5,133 bases of DNA from Planctomycetota bacterium (GTDB taxonomy: Bacteria; Planctomycetota; Phycisphaerae; UBA1845): NCBI GenBank assembly GCA_022563615.1, contig JADFMZ010000252.1, forward strand, positions 1 to 5,133. Reading direction: 5' to 3'. Within the stretch, counting starts at the first letter, position 1. Each line of letters starts with the position of its first letter. Shown here in pieces: positions 1 through 5,133 of the stretch. The translations under genes were made by a program, and so were the position numbers. A model generated the notes under the pieces. That model was not told the origin of the DNA. It saw nothing but the letters and a program-made list of their open reading frames with translations, and ran no database searches.

Positions 1-8
1 GGCACGTG

Positions 9-23
9 CGGGTTGTCAACCCG
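9..23. terminator. Inverted repeat past the rsmA stop, possible weak terminator
   Basis: CGGGTTG (9-15) and CAACCCG (17-23) form a perfect seven-base inverted repeat around one T; as a hairpin this is six pairs with a three-base loop. It lies 36 bases beyond the rsmA stop on the minus strand. No T-run follows it in that direction. On the plus strand ATTTTT follows after a gap of several bases. It could mark the end of the minus-strand transcript or belong to an unseen neighbour to the left. Confidence 0.25.
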
Positions 24-59
24 TTCAACATTTTTGGGATAGGCTTTCCGATTGCCGGT

Positions 60-1094
60 TCAGGATTCGTCATTCAGCGTTTCAAAGATCGCCAGCCATT
101 CCTGCAGGTTCAATACTTCCGGACGACGGGTGCCATCAAATCGCTGACAGATCCGATCGCGTTGCCGTTGATCCAGGACGTACCCGAGCGCCACGCGGAG
201 CGTTTTACGTCGATGGTCGAATGTGGCCCGCACAAACGCAGCGAATCGACGCAGGGCCTCTCGATCGGATTGCAACCCGGACAGCAGCGGCGAAAGCGGC
301 AGGGAAGGCAACGGAGAAGACGACGGGGAGGGCAAAGATTCTCTTTGCTCCAAGGAAACTGTGGAAGATGTTGGCCCACCCGGCAGAACATCCATCCGCA
401 GCATCAGCGAATCGATCGCGGGCCGGGGCCAGAAGGACCGGGCCGAAACACGGGCAACGATTTTGATTCGACACAACCCCTGGGCCAGGATGCTCAGCGG
501 GCCGTAGGCTTTGCTGCCCGGCTGCGCGGTCAAGCGCTCGCCCACCTCAGCCTGGACGGTAAACACCAGCCTTCGCACCATCGGCTCATCCACCAGCAGA
601 TTCATCACCAGCGGTGTCACAACGCTATAGGGTAAGTTGGCCACCAGCTTGACCTGGCCGCCACTCGTCTTGCACGTCGGTCGTCGGTCCCACGAGGTCT
701 TGACCGCTTTGAGCACTTCAGCGGAGATCCGGTGCTTGCCTTCAAGCACGTCCCCGTGAAGCAGGGTTAGCTGATGGTTGCGAATGGGGTCGCGGAATCG
801 ATCAGCCAGGAGTGCATGCAAGTGGGTGTCCACTTCGACGCAGACCACGTGTGCGACGCGACCGATGAGAAGATCGGTCAGGCCGCCCGTTCCGCCGCCC
901 ACTTCCAAGACAACGTCGTCCGGCCCCGGTTCCGCCGCTCGAACCAGACGCCGCATGAGATTGCCGTCGATCAGAAAATGCTGGCCGAAACGCTTGCGTG
1001 GGCGAAGTCCGCCCGCATCGAGCAATGCCCGAATCTCCCGCTGGGTCTGGACAGGGTCGGCGGGCAACCCATGGTTTTCGGCATCTGATTTCAT
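60..1094 (-). CDS. rsmA: Ribosomal RNA small subunit methyltransferase A (16S rRNA A1518/A1519 dimethyltransferase)
   Basis: This cytoplasmic enzyme uses S-adenosylmethionine to dimethylate two adjacent adenines in the 3'-terminal hairpin of 16S rRNA, a late step of small-subunit maturation. The 344-residue product shows the family signature in order: FGQHFL at about 36-41, SAM-binding motif I as EVGGGTGGLT at 64-73, the acidic motif II region around CVEVD (85-89), HGD at 113-115, catalytic motif IV NLPY at 153-156, and SFWPRPAIDS at 220-229. A C-terminal helical rRNA-binding part containing FVRATFDHRRKTLR spans 287-300. It is longer than E. coli KsgA (273 aa). The excess comes from a 35-residue N-terminal lead, an insertion before NLPY, and a Ser/Pro/Leu-rich linker at about 253-272. 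The ATG at 1094 is chosen because the QTQREIRALLDAGGLRPRKR lead is family-like; the ribosome site (CGGAA, about 10 bases upstream) is weak. It lies 86 bases downstream of the ACP gene on the same strand and may be co-transcribed with it. Confidence 0.96.
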   Translation of the reverse strand: MKSDAENHGLPADPVQTQREIRALLDAGGLRPRKRFGQHFLIDGNLMRRLVRAAEPGPDDVVLEVGGGTGGLTDLLIGRVAHVVCVEVDTHLHALLADRFRDPIRNHQLTLLHGDVLEGKHRISAEVLKAVKTSWDRRPTCKTSGGQVKLVANLPYSVVTPLVMNLLVDEPMVRRLVFTVQAEVGERLTAQPGSKAYGPLSILAQGLCRIKIVARVSARSFWPRPAIDSLMLRMDVLPGGPTSSTVSLEQRESLPSPSSSPLPSLPLSPLLSGLQSDREALRRFAAFVRATFDHRRKTLRVALGYVLDQRQRDRICQRFDGTRRPEVLNLQEWLAIFETLNDES

Positions 1095-1163
1095 TCAGGT
1101 TTGTTCCGCAGGATCGGATCATGGCTGGATCCCCGGGCATGCGATTTGAAACCGTCGAAGCCG

Positions 1164-1180
1164 ACCCAGCCGAACCGGGT
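1164..1180 (-). other. Small hairpin directly after the ACP stop codon
   Basis: On the minus strand ACCCGGTTCGGCTGGGT follows the ACP stop at once. It can form seven pairs (two of them G-U) around TCG. There is no U-tract, so it is more likely an mRNA 3'-end stabiliser or intercistronic hairpin than a terminator, and rsmA can still be read through from upstream. Confidence 0.25.
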
Positions 1181-1429
1181 TCAGGCGGCGGCCATGCGGT
1201 CGCGCATCATTTCGAAGATGTCATTGAGGCAGGTGATGCGTTTGATGATGTCCTCGGGCAGTTCCTTGCGAATGATGGACTCAATCGTCGCAATCATGTG
1301 AACCGCATCCAGGGAATCCAGTCCGATCTCGCTGAGCGGCTTTTCCAGGTCGAGCTCGTCGATCGGAATCTGGATCGTTTCGGCAAGCCATTCGAGAATC
1401 TCATTCCGGGCTGCGTCAAAACCGCTCAT
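1181..1429 (-). CDS. Stand-alone acyl carrier protein
   Basis: This is an 82-residue phosphopantetheine-binding carrier protein that holds acyl or polyketide intermediates as thioesters in the cytoplasm. The size and four-helix pattern are typical. The attachment motif GLDSLDAVHM has the modified serine at Ser39, preceded by the usual acidic loop 1 (IDELDLEKPLSEIG). The helix after the serine (DAVHMIATIESII) differs from the DTVELVMALE type of housekeeping AcpP, and the residues after Leu40 are less acidic, so a dedicated carrier for a special pathway is more likely than the main fatty-acid ACP (inference). The ATG at 1429 is chosen over an in-frame start at 1495 because AAGGGAG lies 7 bases upstream and the 22 extra residues are not ACP-like. 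It follows the DUF1702 gene and precedes rsmA on the same strand. Its gene symbol cannot be fixed from sequence alone. Confidence 0.95.
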   Translation of the reverse strand: MSGFDAARNEILEWLAETIQIPIDELDLEKPLSEIGLDSLDAVHMIATIESIIRKELPEDIIKRITCLNDIFEMMRDRMAAA

Positions 1430-1431
1430 AA

Positions 1432-1551
1432 TCAAACTCCCTTGTTGAGGTAAGCACTGCGCGAAAAGATGCAGTCTGTGCAGAGGTTCGGGCACTTGGA
1501 CATAACAAGTTTGCGAACGGCCAAGACACTGGAAACATTGTACGGGCTCAT
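1432..1551 (-). CDS. Candidate 39-aa cysteine-motif peptide between DUF1702 and ACP genes
   Basis: No known family is recognised. The frame starts at an ATG that overlaps the DUF1702 stop as ATGA and ends in TGA two bases before the ACP start, so it fills the gap exactly. A CGGAA lies about 9 bases upstream of the ATG, a fair ribosome site, and the ATGA overlap suits termination-reinitiation. By hand count, third codon positions are G or C in 26 of 39 codons, against 16 and 17 at positions one and two, as expected for a coding frame in GC-rich DNA; the bias is stronger in the second half (17 of 21 in codons 17-37). The product has a hydrophobic first part, then KCPNLCTDC with cysteines at 20, 24 and 27, and a basic, aromatic tail. 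The C-x3-C-x2-C spacing could bind a metal or iron-sulfur cluster, but the peptide is far too short to be a radical SAM enzyme. An alternative start is Met17 (1503). It may also be an untranslated spacer that is open by chance. Confidence 0.42.
   Translation of the reverse strand: MSPYNVSSVLAVRKLVMSKCPNLCTDCIFSRSAYLNKGV
1437..1443 (-). promoter_or_regulatory. Strong ribosome binding site of the ACP gene
   Basis: On the minus strand AAGGGAG sits 7 bases before the ATG at 1429. It is the best Shine-Dalgarno match among the genes here and decides the ACP start. It lies inside the last codons of the small frame 1432-1551, so translation of that frame would run over it and could couple the two. 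Confidence 0.75.
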
Positions 1552-2735
1552 GCTAGTGGTTCCGTTTTGTTGGAGTGCCTTGGACTCTTTTCGCGTTGCA
1601 ATACCTGATCCATGTTGGCGACGGCCGACGGACGGGGCTCGTATTGGTTCTTCGCACGCGCTACAGTCCGAAACTGGGGGTTGAGGGCTGGGCGCCGGGG
1701 TACTCGAACGCTCGCAATCGGGTACTCGATGCGGTTGGTCATCCAGTTCGTCATCCGATCGCGCCATGTCTGGTAGCCGTTTTCACCCTGCTCGGACCGC
1801 ACCAGTAGTTCGATACGATCACACTCACGGATCGACGCACAGACAGCCTCGCGCACACCGGGCTCGAGCCGGGCCAAGTCGCGCTCGAACCGATTCAGGT
1901 CGTTGAGCGACCGGGCCTTGAGCCCGAAACACATTCCCAAATGATAGTGCGGTCGCCAGGCGGCCGGCAGCCTCATCGCGAATGCTCGCGCCCGTTCCAG
2001 TTGATCGGGATGGACAAACACAGCCGCCAATCCGGCGCCGGCGGCTGCATCTTTGGCGTAGGCGCCAAGCTTTTCGACGTGCTCGGTCCATAAATCCGGC
2101 TGATCCATGTACAGGAAGAAGAACGCTCGTCCTACGCCTTGATAGGCGGCGTTGGTAGCATACCCCTCGAGCCGATCAAGCCTCCGCAAGCTGTTCGCGT
2201 CGTTTCGATAATCAAAAAACGCGATCTTGAAGCCGTAGCCGTCGTAGCACAGATAGCGGTGCAACGGATCGAGGCCGTCGACAATGCGCGCCAGTCGCGC
2301 CGGGCTGTGGTTGCGCATCCCGGACCAGAACCCCAGACCGACATAGTAAAGGTAGCGAAACTCCGGTCGGGGCTTGACCACCCGCTCCTCAAAGTTTGCG
2401 GCGTCATACCGAAACAGATGTCGCAGCGTATACCCCATTGCCATTCCTTCGTGAGCGAACGGCCTGTATAGGACGGGGAGGGAGTCGCAATAGCCCCGGC
2501 ACGCTTTGTAGGAGCGCGCCGTAATCATGCGGTTGAAACCGCCTGCAAAGCTTTTCAGGATCGTATTGACGCGATTGATGGATTCGGGGGCGGAGACCTG
2601 CAACTTGCAGCGCTCGACGGTCATGCGGCGAGGCGCAATCCGGAAGACGGAAAACACCCACCGCCAACAACCGGTCACAAGAGCGACGCCGGTTGCGACG
2701 AAGATCAGGCCGAAGATATACACCCAGTCTTGCAT
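1548..2735 (-). CDS. DUF1702 family protein, membrane-anchored
   Basis: The 395-residue product matches the DUF1702 family (recalled as Pfam PF08012), known from enediyne polyketide clusters and other bacterial loci; its biochemical role is not established. Seen in order: one N-terminal hydrophobic segment at about 4-31 (WVYIFGLIFVATGVALVTG) followed by arginines, suggesting an inner-membrane anchor with a cytoplasmic body; FAGGFNRMI at 63-71; FAHEGMAMG at 93-101; YYVGLGFWSGM at 130-140; LDPLHRYLCYDGYGFKIAFF at 155-174; YQGVGRAFFFLYM at 198-210; and HYHLGMCFGL at 263-272. These conserved aromatic and glycine blocks make the family call. The last 45 or so residues form a basic, low-complexity tail beyond the usual domain. 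The ATG at 2735 is chosen because it opens directly into the hydrophobic segment; an upstream GTG at 2837 would add 34 Ser/Gly/Arg-rich residues with no motif. No strong ribosome site precedes either. It is followed by the small frame and the ACP gene, and the three are probably one transcript. Confidence 0.82.
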   Translation of the reverse strand: MQDWVYIFGLIFVATGVALVTGCWRWVFSVFRIAPRRMTVERCKLQVSAPESINRVNTILKSFAGGFNRMITARSYKACRGYCDSLPVLYRPFAHEGMAMGYTLRHLFRYDAANFEERVVKPRPEFRYLYYVGLGFWSGMRNHSPARLARIVDGLDPLHRYLCYDGYGFKIAFFDYRNDANSLRRLDRLEGYATNAAYQGVGRAFFFLYMDQPDLWTEHVEKLGAYAKDAAAGAGLAAVFVHPDQLERARAFAMRLPAAWRPHYHLGMCFGLKARSLNDLNRFERDLARLEPGVREAVCASIRECDRIELLVRSEQGENGYQTWRDRMTNWMTNRIEYPIASVRVPRRPALNPQFRTVARAKNQYEPRPSAVANMDQVLQREKSPRHSNKTEPLA

Positions 2736-3114
2736 GGCACTCGGGGCTGATTTCCCGGCGCTTCCAGCTCGAGCGCCTACATTCGTAGCCCACGAGGTCG
2801 AAGTGCTCCCCCGATGCCTGGTGCCGACGACTCTCACTCCCCGCCGCTTTGGCAGGGTTCCCCGATTCTAACCGTTGCCGAGCAGAAGTGGAAGGAAAAT
2901 CCTCATCTTCGGCAAAAAACCGGCGCCGGCCCGCCATATCCCCTAACTTAACAAGAAACGCCGATTCCCACTGGCTATTGGCCCGGCAGAAGTGTGGAAC
3001 GCAGGTACCGAGGCATGGTCATCGCCCCAAGCGATCCGACTTGTTGCCGCCTGGGTAGGGGCGTAGCATCGTCGCCGAGCCCCGGCAAAGGGGATTGGTT
3101 CGGTTTCGATCGTT

Positions 3115-3164
3115 GGGCCTGTGGTTGGGGTCGCGCAAGCACGCGCGGCCCCCATCCAAGGCCC
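3115..3164. promoter_or_regulatory. Long GC-rich stem-loop in the exporter leader
   Basis: The core is ten paired bases: GGGGTCGCGC (3127-3136) pairs with GCGCGGCCCC (3143-3152), with one G-U pair, around the loop AAGCAC. The stem continues outward: after a bulged C (3153), T3126 pairs A3154, then a T-T mismatch, then TGG (3122-3124) pairs CCA (3156-3158). After a bulged G (3121), GGGCCT (3115-3120) pairs AGGCCC (3159-3164). About 20 pairs form in 50 bases. It ends 26 bases before the TTG start and has no U-tract on either strand, so it is not an ordinary intrinsic terminator. Possible roles are control of translation or mRNA stability, a protein-binding inverted repeat, or a REP-like element. 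The pairing is directly visible; the function is inference. Confidence 0.6.
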
Positions 3165-3179
3165 CTGTCGGACCCCAGC

Positions 3180-3184
3180 GAGAA
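3180..3184 (+). promoter_or_regulatory. Ribosome binding site supporting the TTG start of the exporter
   Basis: GAGAA at 3180-3184 ends 6 bases before the TTG at 3191. The match is modest but at the right distance. No in-frame ATG occurs between the upstream stop (TAG, 3056-3058) and the middle of the first periplasmic domain, so a non-ATG start is required, and this site favours TTG 3191 over TTG 3113 or 3125. Confidence 0.5.
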
Positions 3185-3190
3185 TCACCA

Positions 3191-5133
3191 TTGGCTTGGT
3201 TGTACCGGTTTTCCATTCGTCGTCCTCGGCTGGTCATCACGCTCGGGTTGTTGATTACGCTGGCGATCGCGCCGGGCAATCTTCGCTTGAAGCTGCGTAC
3301 CGACGGTCATGCCCTGGTGCCCGAGCACGCGCCCGAGATCCATATCGATCGCGCGATCCGCGATCAGTTCGGCAATGAGGATCCGATCGTTATCCTCATT
3401 CAATCCGACCACCCAGACGGCATCTACAACGTCCACACGCTAAAGCTCGTTCAGGAGTTGACGCGGGCCGTTACGGAAATCGAAGGCGTTCGCGAGGCCA
3501 ACGTATCCAGCCTGGCTACAGAACACACGGATCGCGTATGGCCGGGCACGCTGAACTTCCGGCGTTTCCTGGAACCGATGCCCGAGACGGCTGAGGATCT
3601 TAAGCGCCTGCGCAAAGATCTACGTGAGATCAAAATCTACCTGGGAACGGTAGTCTCGCGGGACGGGCAGTCCGCCGCCGTTCTGGTCGGCATACCCGCC
3701 GGTGCCAGCCGCATCGACTTCTACACAACGGTGCGCGATCTGGTCGCCGACCTGGCTGACGGGACCGAACGGATCGACGTGATCGGCGCACCGGTCGCAG
3801 AGGCATTGCTCGGTCATCACATCCTCGAGGATCTGGGCGTGCCGACGGTCCTGCTGGGACACTCGACCTACAGCGACTCAAACGAGACTGTCGATTCAGC
3901 CCCGACGGGCTTGTTCGGATGGCGGGTGTGGCTTGGGCGACATATCGGGTTGGTGCCGATCGCCATCGGGATCATGGCGATCGTGTTCATGATCGGATTT
4001 CGCAGCGTCACGGCTGCCATGTTGCCGCTGATCGAGGTCGGGGCGTGCCTAGTCACGGTCTTTGGCTTAATGGGGTGGTGCGGCGTACCGGTGTACCTGA
4101 CGATCGCCGTGCTGCCGGTGATTCTGACTGCCATGGGGGTGGCCGACGAGGTTCATATCTTCTCGCGTTACACCAAGCTTCTGCGTGAACGATTGAAGGA
4201 CTCCAACAACGCTGACCCGCGGGCTGACGACACTGAGCCGCGGGCTTCAGCCTGCGCGATATCTTCGGGCGCCTCGACCGTTCCAAAAGCTGTTTCGGTC
4301 GGGCGTCTTACTCCGATGCAGCCCGTACCGGGAGGCGCCGGACATCTGGATGTTCTGCACAAGACCATGCACGAAATGTGGAGGCCCGTTGTCAAGACTT
4401 CGGTAACGACGTCCGTCGCGTTTCTTGCGTTTGCGATGTCGCCGATCGGAGCCGTTCAGGCTTTTGGTCTGTTCACCGCCGTGGGCATCCTGTTCTGCAT
4501 GATCTGGTCTCTAACGGTGATTCCCGCCATGCTGGCGATCATCGCGCCCAGCCGATTCGTGTCCGCGTCAAGCTCGGCAGGAAGCCGGTTTGTGTCCCAA
4601 CGATGGCTGGCCCGTCTGGGCGCCGGCGTAGTTCGTTATCGGGTGGTCGTCCTCGTTCTTTCCGTGGCTTGCCTGGCGGCCATACCCTCGGGTCTGCGCC
4701 GCGTGATCGTGCAGGACAGTTGGATCGATGGTTTTGCGCCGGGCAGCACGTTCTCCCGGGCGACTCACTTGTTCAACGACCAATTCCTGGGGATGCACAT
4801 TCTACTGGTCGCGGTGAACGCCAGGGGAAATGAGCGTCTTGAGGGCGAACTCAGCGCCGGGGCGCTGGATCGCAAGCACGTGCGCCTGCCGGGAGACCTG
4901 GTGGAAGACCCGCAGACGCTGGTGTCCCAAAAAATCGAGTTGTTGGCCATTGAACCGACAGAAATCGTTCGCGCGGGGCAGCCTACGCGATACATTCATC
5001 GCAAATGGTCGTCGTGGATTGAGAGCGCCGCACGTGACGGCAACGAAATCGTCATCACGGGCATTCCGTACCACGGTTCACCGCGCACCGCATTGCGTCT
5101 GGGCTCCGAGGCTAAGGCGAGCTTTGTCCTTAC
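3191..5133 (+). CDS. RND-superfamily (MMPL-type) exporter, 3' end beyond window
   Basis: This inner-membrane, proton-driven transporter belongs to the RND superfamily, MMPL/HAE3-like branch, whose members move lipids, hydrophobic metabolites or drugs outward. The frame is open for 647 codons from a TTG start and has no stop before the edge; family members usually have 750-900 residues. In order: a short basic N-terminus (WLYRFSIRRPRLV) and TM1 at about 14-28; LRTDGHALVPEHAPEI and the first periplasmic domain at 30-248; TM2 253-269, TM3 279-297, TM4 303-318; then GVADEVHIFSRY at 316-327, where Asp319 is the likely proton-relay acid, aligned with the Asp of the usual GVGxDYxIH motif; a long loop 337-396; TM5 404-418, TM6 425-451, TM7 485-499; then the second periplasmic domain, opening with SWIDGFAPGS. 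RRP before TM1 and RPVVKTSVTTSVAF before TM5 are typical. The 337-386 loop is longer than usual and repeat-derived. It diverges from DUF1702 and ACP, which suggests that it exports an ACP-made lipid or polyketide (inference). Confidence 0.93.
   Translation, partial: MAWLYRFSIRRPRLVITLGLLITLAIAPGNLRLKLRTDGHALVPEHAPEIHIDRAIRDQFGNEDPIVILIQSDHPDGIYNVHTLKLVQELTRAVTEIEGVREANVSSLATEHTDRVWPGTLNFRRFLEPMPETAEDLKRLRKDLREIKIYLGTVVSRDGQSAAVLVGIPAGASRIDFYTTVRDLVADLADGTERIDVIGAPVAEALLGHHILEDLGVPTVLLGHSTYSDSNETVDSAPTGLFGWRVWLGRHIGLVPIAIGIMAIVFMIGFRSVTAAMLPLIEVGACLVTVFGLMGWCGVPVYLTIAVLPVILTAMGVADEVHIFSRYTKLLRERLKDSNNADPRADDTEPRASACAISSGASTVPKAVSVGRLTPMQPVPGGAGHLDVLHKTMHEMWRPVVKTSVTTSVAFLAFAMSPIGAVQAFGLFTAVGILFCMIWSLTVIPAMLAIIAPSRFVSASSSAGSRFVSQRWLARLGAGVVRYRVVVLVLSVACLAAIPSGLRRVIVQDSWIDGFAPGSTFSRATHLFNDQFLGMHILLVAVNARGNERLEGELSAGALDRKHVRLPGDLVEDPQTLVSQKIELLAIEPTEIVRAGQPTRYIHRKWSSWIESAARDGNEIVITGIPYHGSPRTALRLGSEAKASFVL
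4212..4246 (+). repeat. Direct repeat of 21-base period inside the exporter gene
   Basis: CTGACCCGCGGGCT (4212-4225) recurs as CTGAGCCGCGGGCT (4233-4246), 13 of 14 bases identical, with starts 21 bases apart. It encodes a 7-residue repeat (DPRADDT then EPRASAC, residues 342-355) in the cytoplasmic loop between TM4 and TM5. Because the period is a multiple of three, the frame is kept. Confidence 0.7.
4239..4256. repeat. GC-rich REP-like palindrome within the exporter coding sequence
   Basis: CGCGGGC (4239-4245) pairs with GCCTGCG (4250-4256) around TTCA, seven pairs with one G-U. It overlaps the second copy of the direct repeat. Such short GC-rich palindromes resemble dispersed extragenic repeats, which would explain the unusual loop in the protein. 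The assignment as a dispersed element is inference, because only one locus is visible. Confidence 0.45.

Larger units (their letters stand above)
2736..3190. other. Divergent intergenic region between DUF1702 and RND exporter genes
   Basis: These 455 bases separate two genes that read away from each other and should contain promoters for both. No convincing sigma-70 type pair was found; an A/T-richer patch at about 2935-2960, including CTTAACAAG, is the likeliest place for a minus-strand promoter. Palindromes seen are GCTCGAGC at 2767-2774 (inside a GGCGC/GCGCC stem, 2757-2777), CCGGCGCCGG at 2920-2929, and the long stem-loop at 3115-3164. Open frames here have no recognisable protein features, so no gene is called. 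If the DUF1702 start were the GTG at 2837, the region would shrink to 353 bases. Confidence 0.7.

Noticed and set aside
6..635. A 209-codon plus-strand open frame antisense to rsmA
   Set aside because: It is Arg/Gln/Gly-rich with no domain, and lies fully opposite a confident rsmA; GC-rich DNA often leaves such frames open.
1127..1142. GGATCCCCGGGCATGC, which looks like a cloning polylinker (overlapping BamHI, SmaI and SphI sites)
   Set aside because: Only 16 bases match in style, the site order differs from common polylinkers, and no vector sequence surrounds it. Chance in GC-rich DNA is the simpler view.
998..1453. A 151-codon plus-strand open frame antisense to the ACP gene and the 5' end of rsmA
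   Set aside because: It mirrors the ACP coding bias in the opposite frame and has no family features.
1467..1492. The C-x3-C-x2-C pattern of the small frame read as a radical SAM enzyme
   Set aside because: The motif spacing matches, but a 39-residue peptide lacks the rest of the fold and no adjoining frame continues it.
1430..1495. A 22-residue N-terminal extension of the ACP from an upstream start
   Set aside because: The extra residues are not ACP-like and the strong ribosome site falls inside them, which fixes the start at 1429.
1494..1510. ACTTG/CAAGT inverted repeat with a 7-base spacer as an operator
   Set aside because: Five-base arms are common by chance and no promoter is visible beside it.
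2914..2929. A terminator-like CCGGCGCCGG followed by six T on the minus strand
   Set aside because: With a usable loop only about three pairs remain, and it lies upstream of a minus-strand gene, where a terminator would have no gene to end unless it worked as an attenuator.
2404..2937. A 177-codon minus-strand frame overlapping the 5' half of the DUF1702 gene and its leader
   Set aside because: It is very arginine-rich and without motifs, and most of it lies in another frame of the well-supported DUF1702 domain. I found no sign that its first part is a frameshifted N-terminus.
3620..3881. Minus-strand open frames antisense to the exporter
   Set aside because: They overlap the first periplasmic domain of a confident RND protein and show no domain or ribosome site.

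Overview
The window is GC-rich bacterial DNA, apparently chromosomal, with four clear genes, one plausible very small gene and one real intergenic space. No rRNA, tRNA, CRISPR array, transposase or phage gene is visible. The gene content (a stand-alone acyl carrier protein next to a DUF1702 protein, a divergent MMPL-type RND exporter, an enlarged RsmA) and the use of a TTG start would suit a planctomycete or a similar high-GC Gram-negative lineage. This taxonomic guess is inference only, because no marker in the window settles it.

Layout. Three genes on the minus strand read right to left. The first is a DUF1702-family membrane-anchored protein (1548-2735). It is followed, across a 118-base gap, by a stand-alone acyl carrier protein (1181-1429), then 86 bases further by rsmA, the 16S rRNA adenine dimethyltransferase (60-1094). 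The DUF1702-ACP gap is filled by a 39-codon frame (1432-1551) that overlaps the DUF1702 stop by ATGA and stops 2 bases before the ACP start. It carries a C-x3-C-x2-C pattern and is the best candidate here for an overlooked gene. On the plus strand, reading away from DUF1702, an RND/MMPL exporter begins at a TTG codon (3191) and runs off the right edge with no stop for 647 codons.

The divergent intergenic region (2736-3190) must hold promoters for both directions. No convincing -35/-10 pair was found there, but a long stem-loop (3115-3164) lies just before the exporter start. The exporter also carries an unusually long TM4-TM5 loop containing a 21-base-period direct repeat and a GC-rich palindrome, which looks like a repeat element absorbed into the reading frame.

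How the parts may work together (inference): the ACP would hold an acyl or polyketide intermediate as a thioester, and the DUF1702 protein, whose relatives occur in enediyne polyketide clusters but have no settled function, would act with it at the membrane. The divergent exporter would move a hydrophobic product across the inner membrane. The window may therefore be the edge of a specialised lipid or polyketide locus lying mainly to the right, with the housekeeping rsmA marking its left border.
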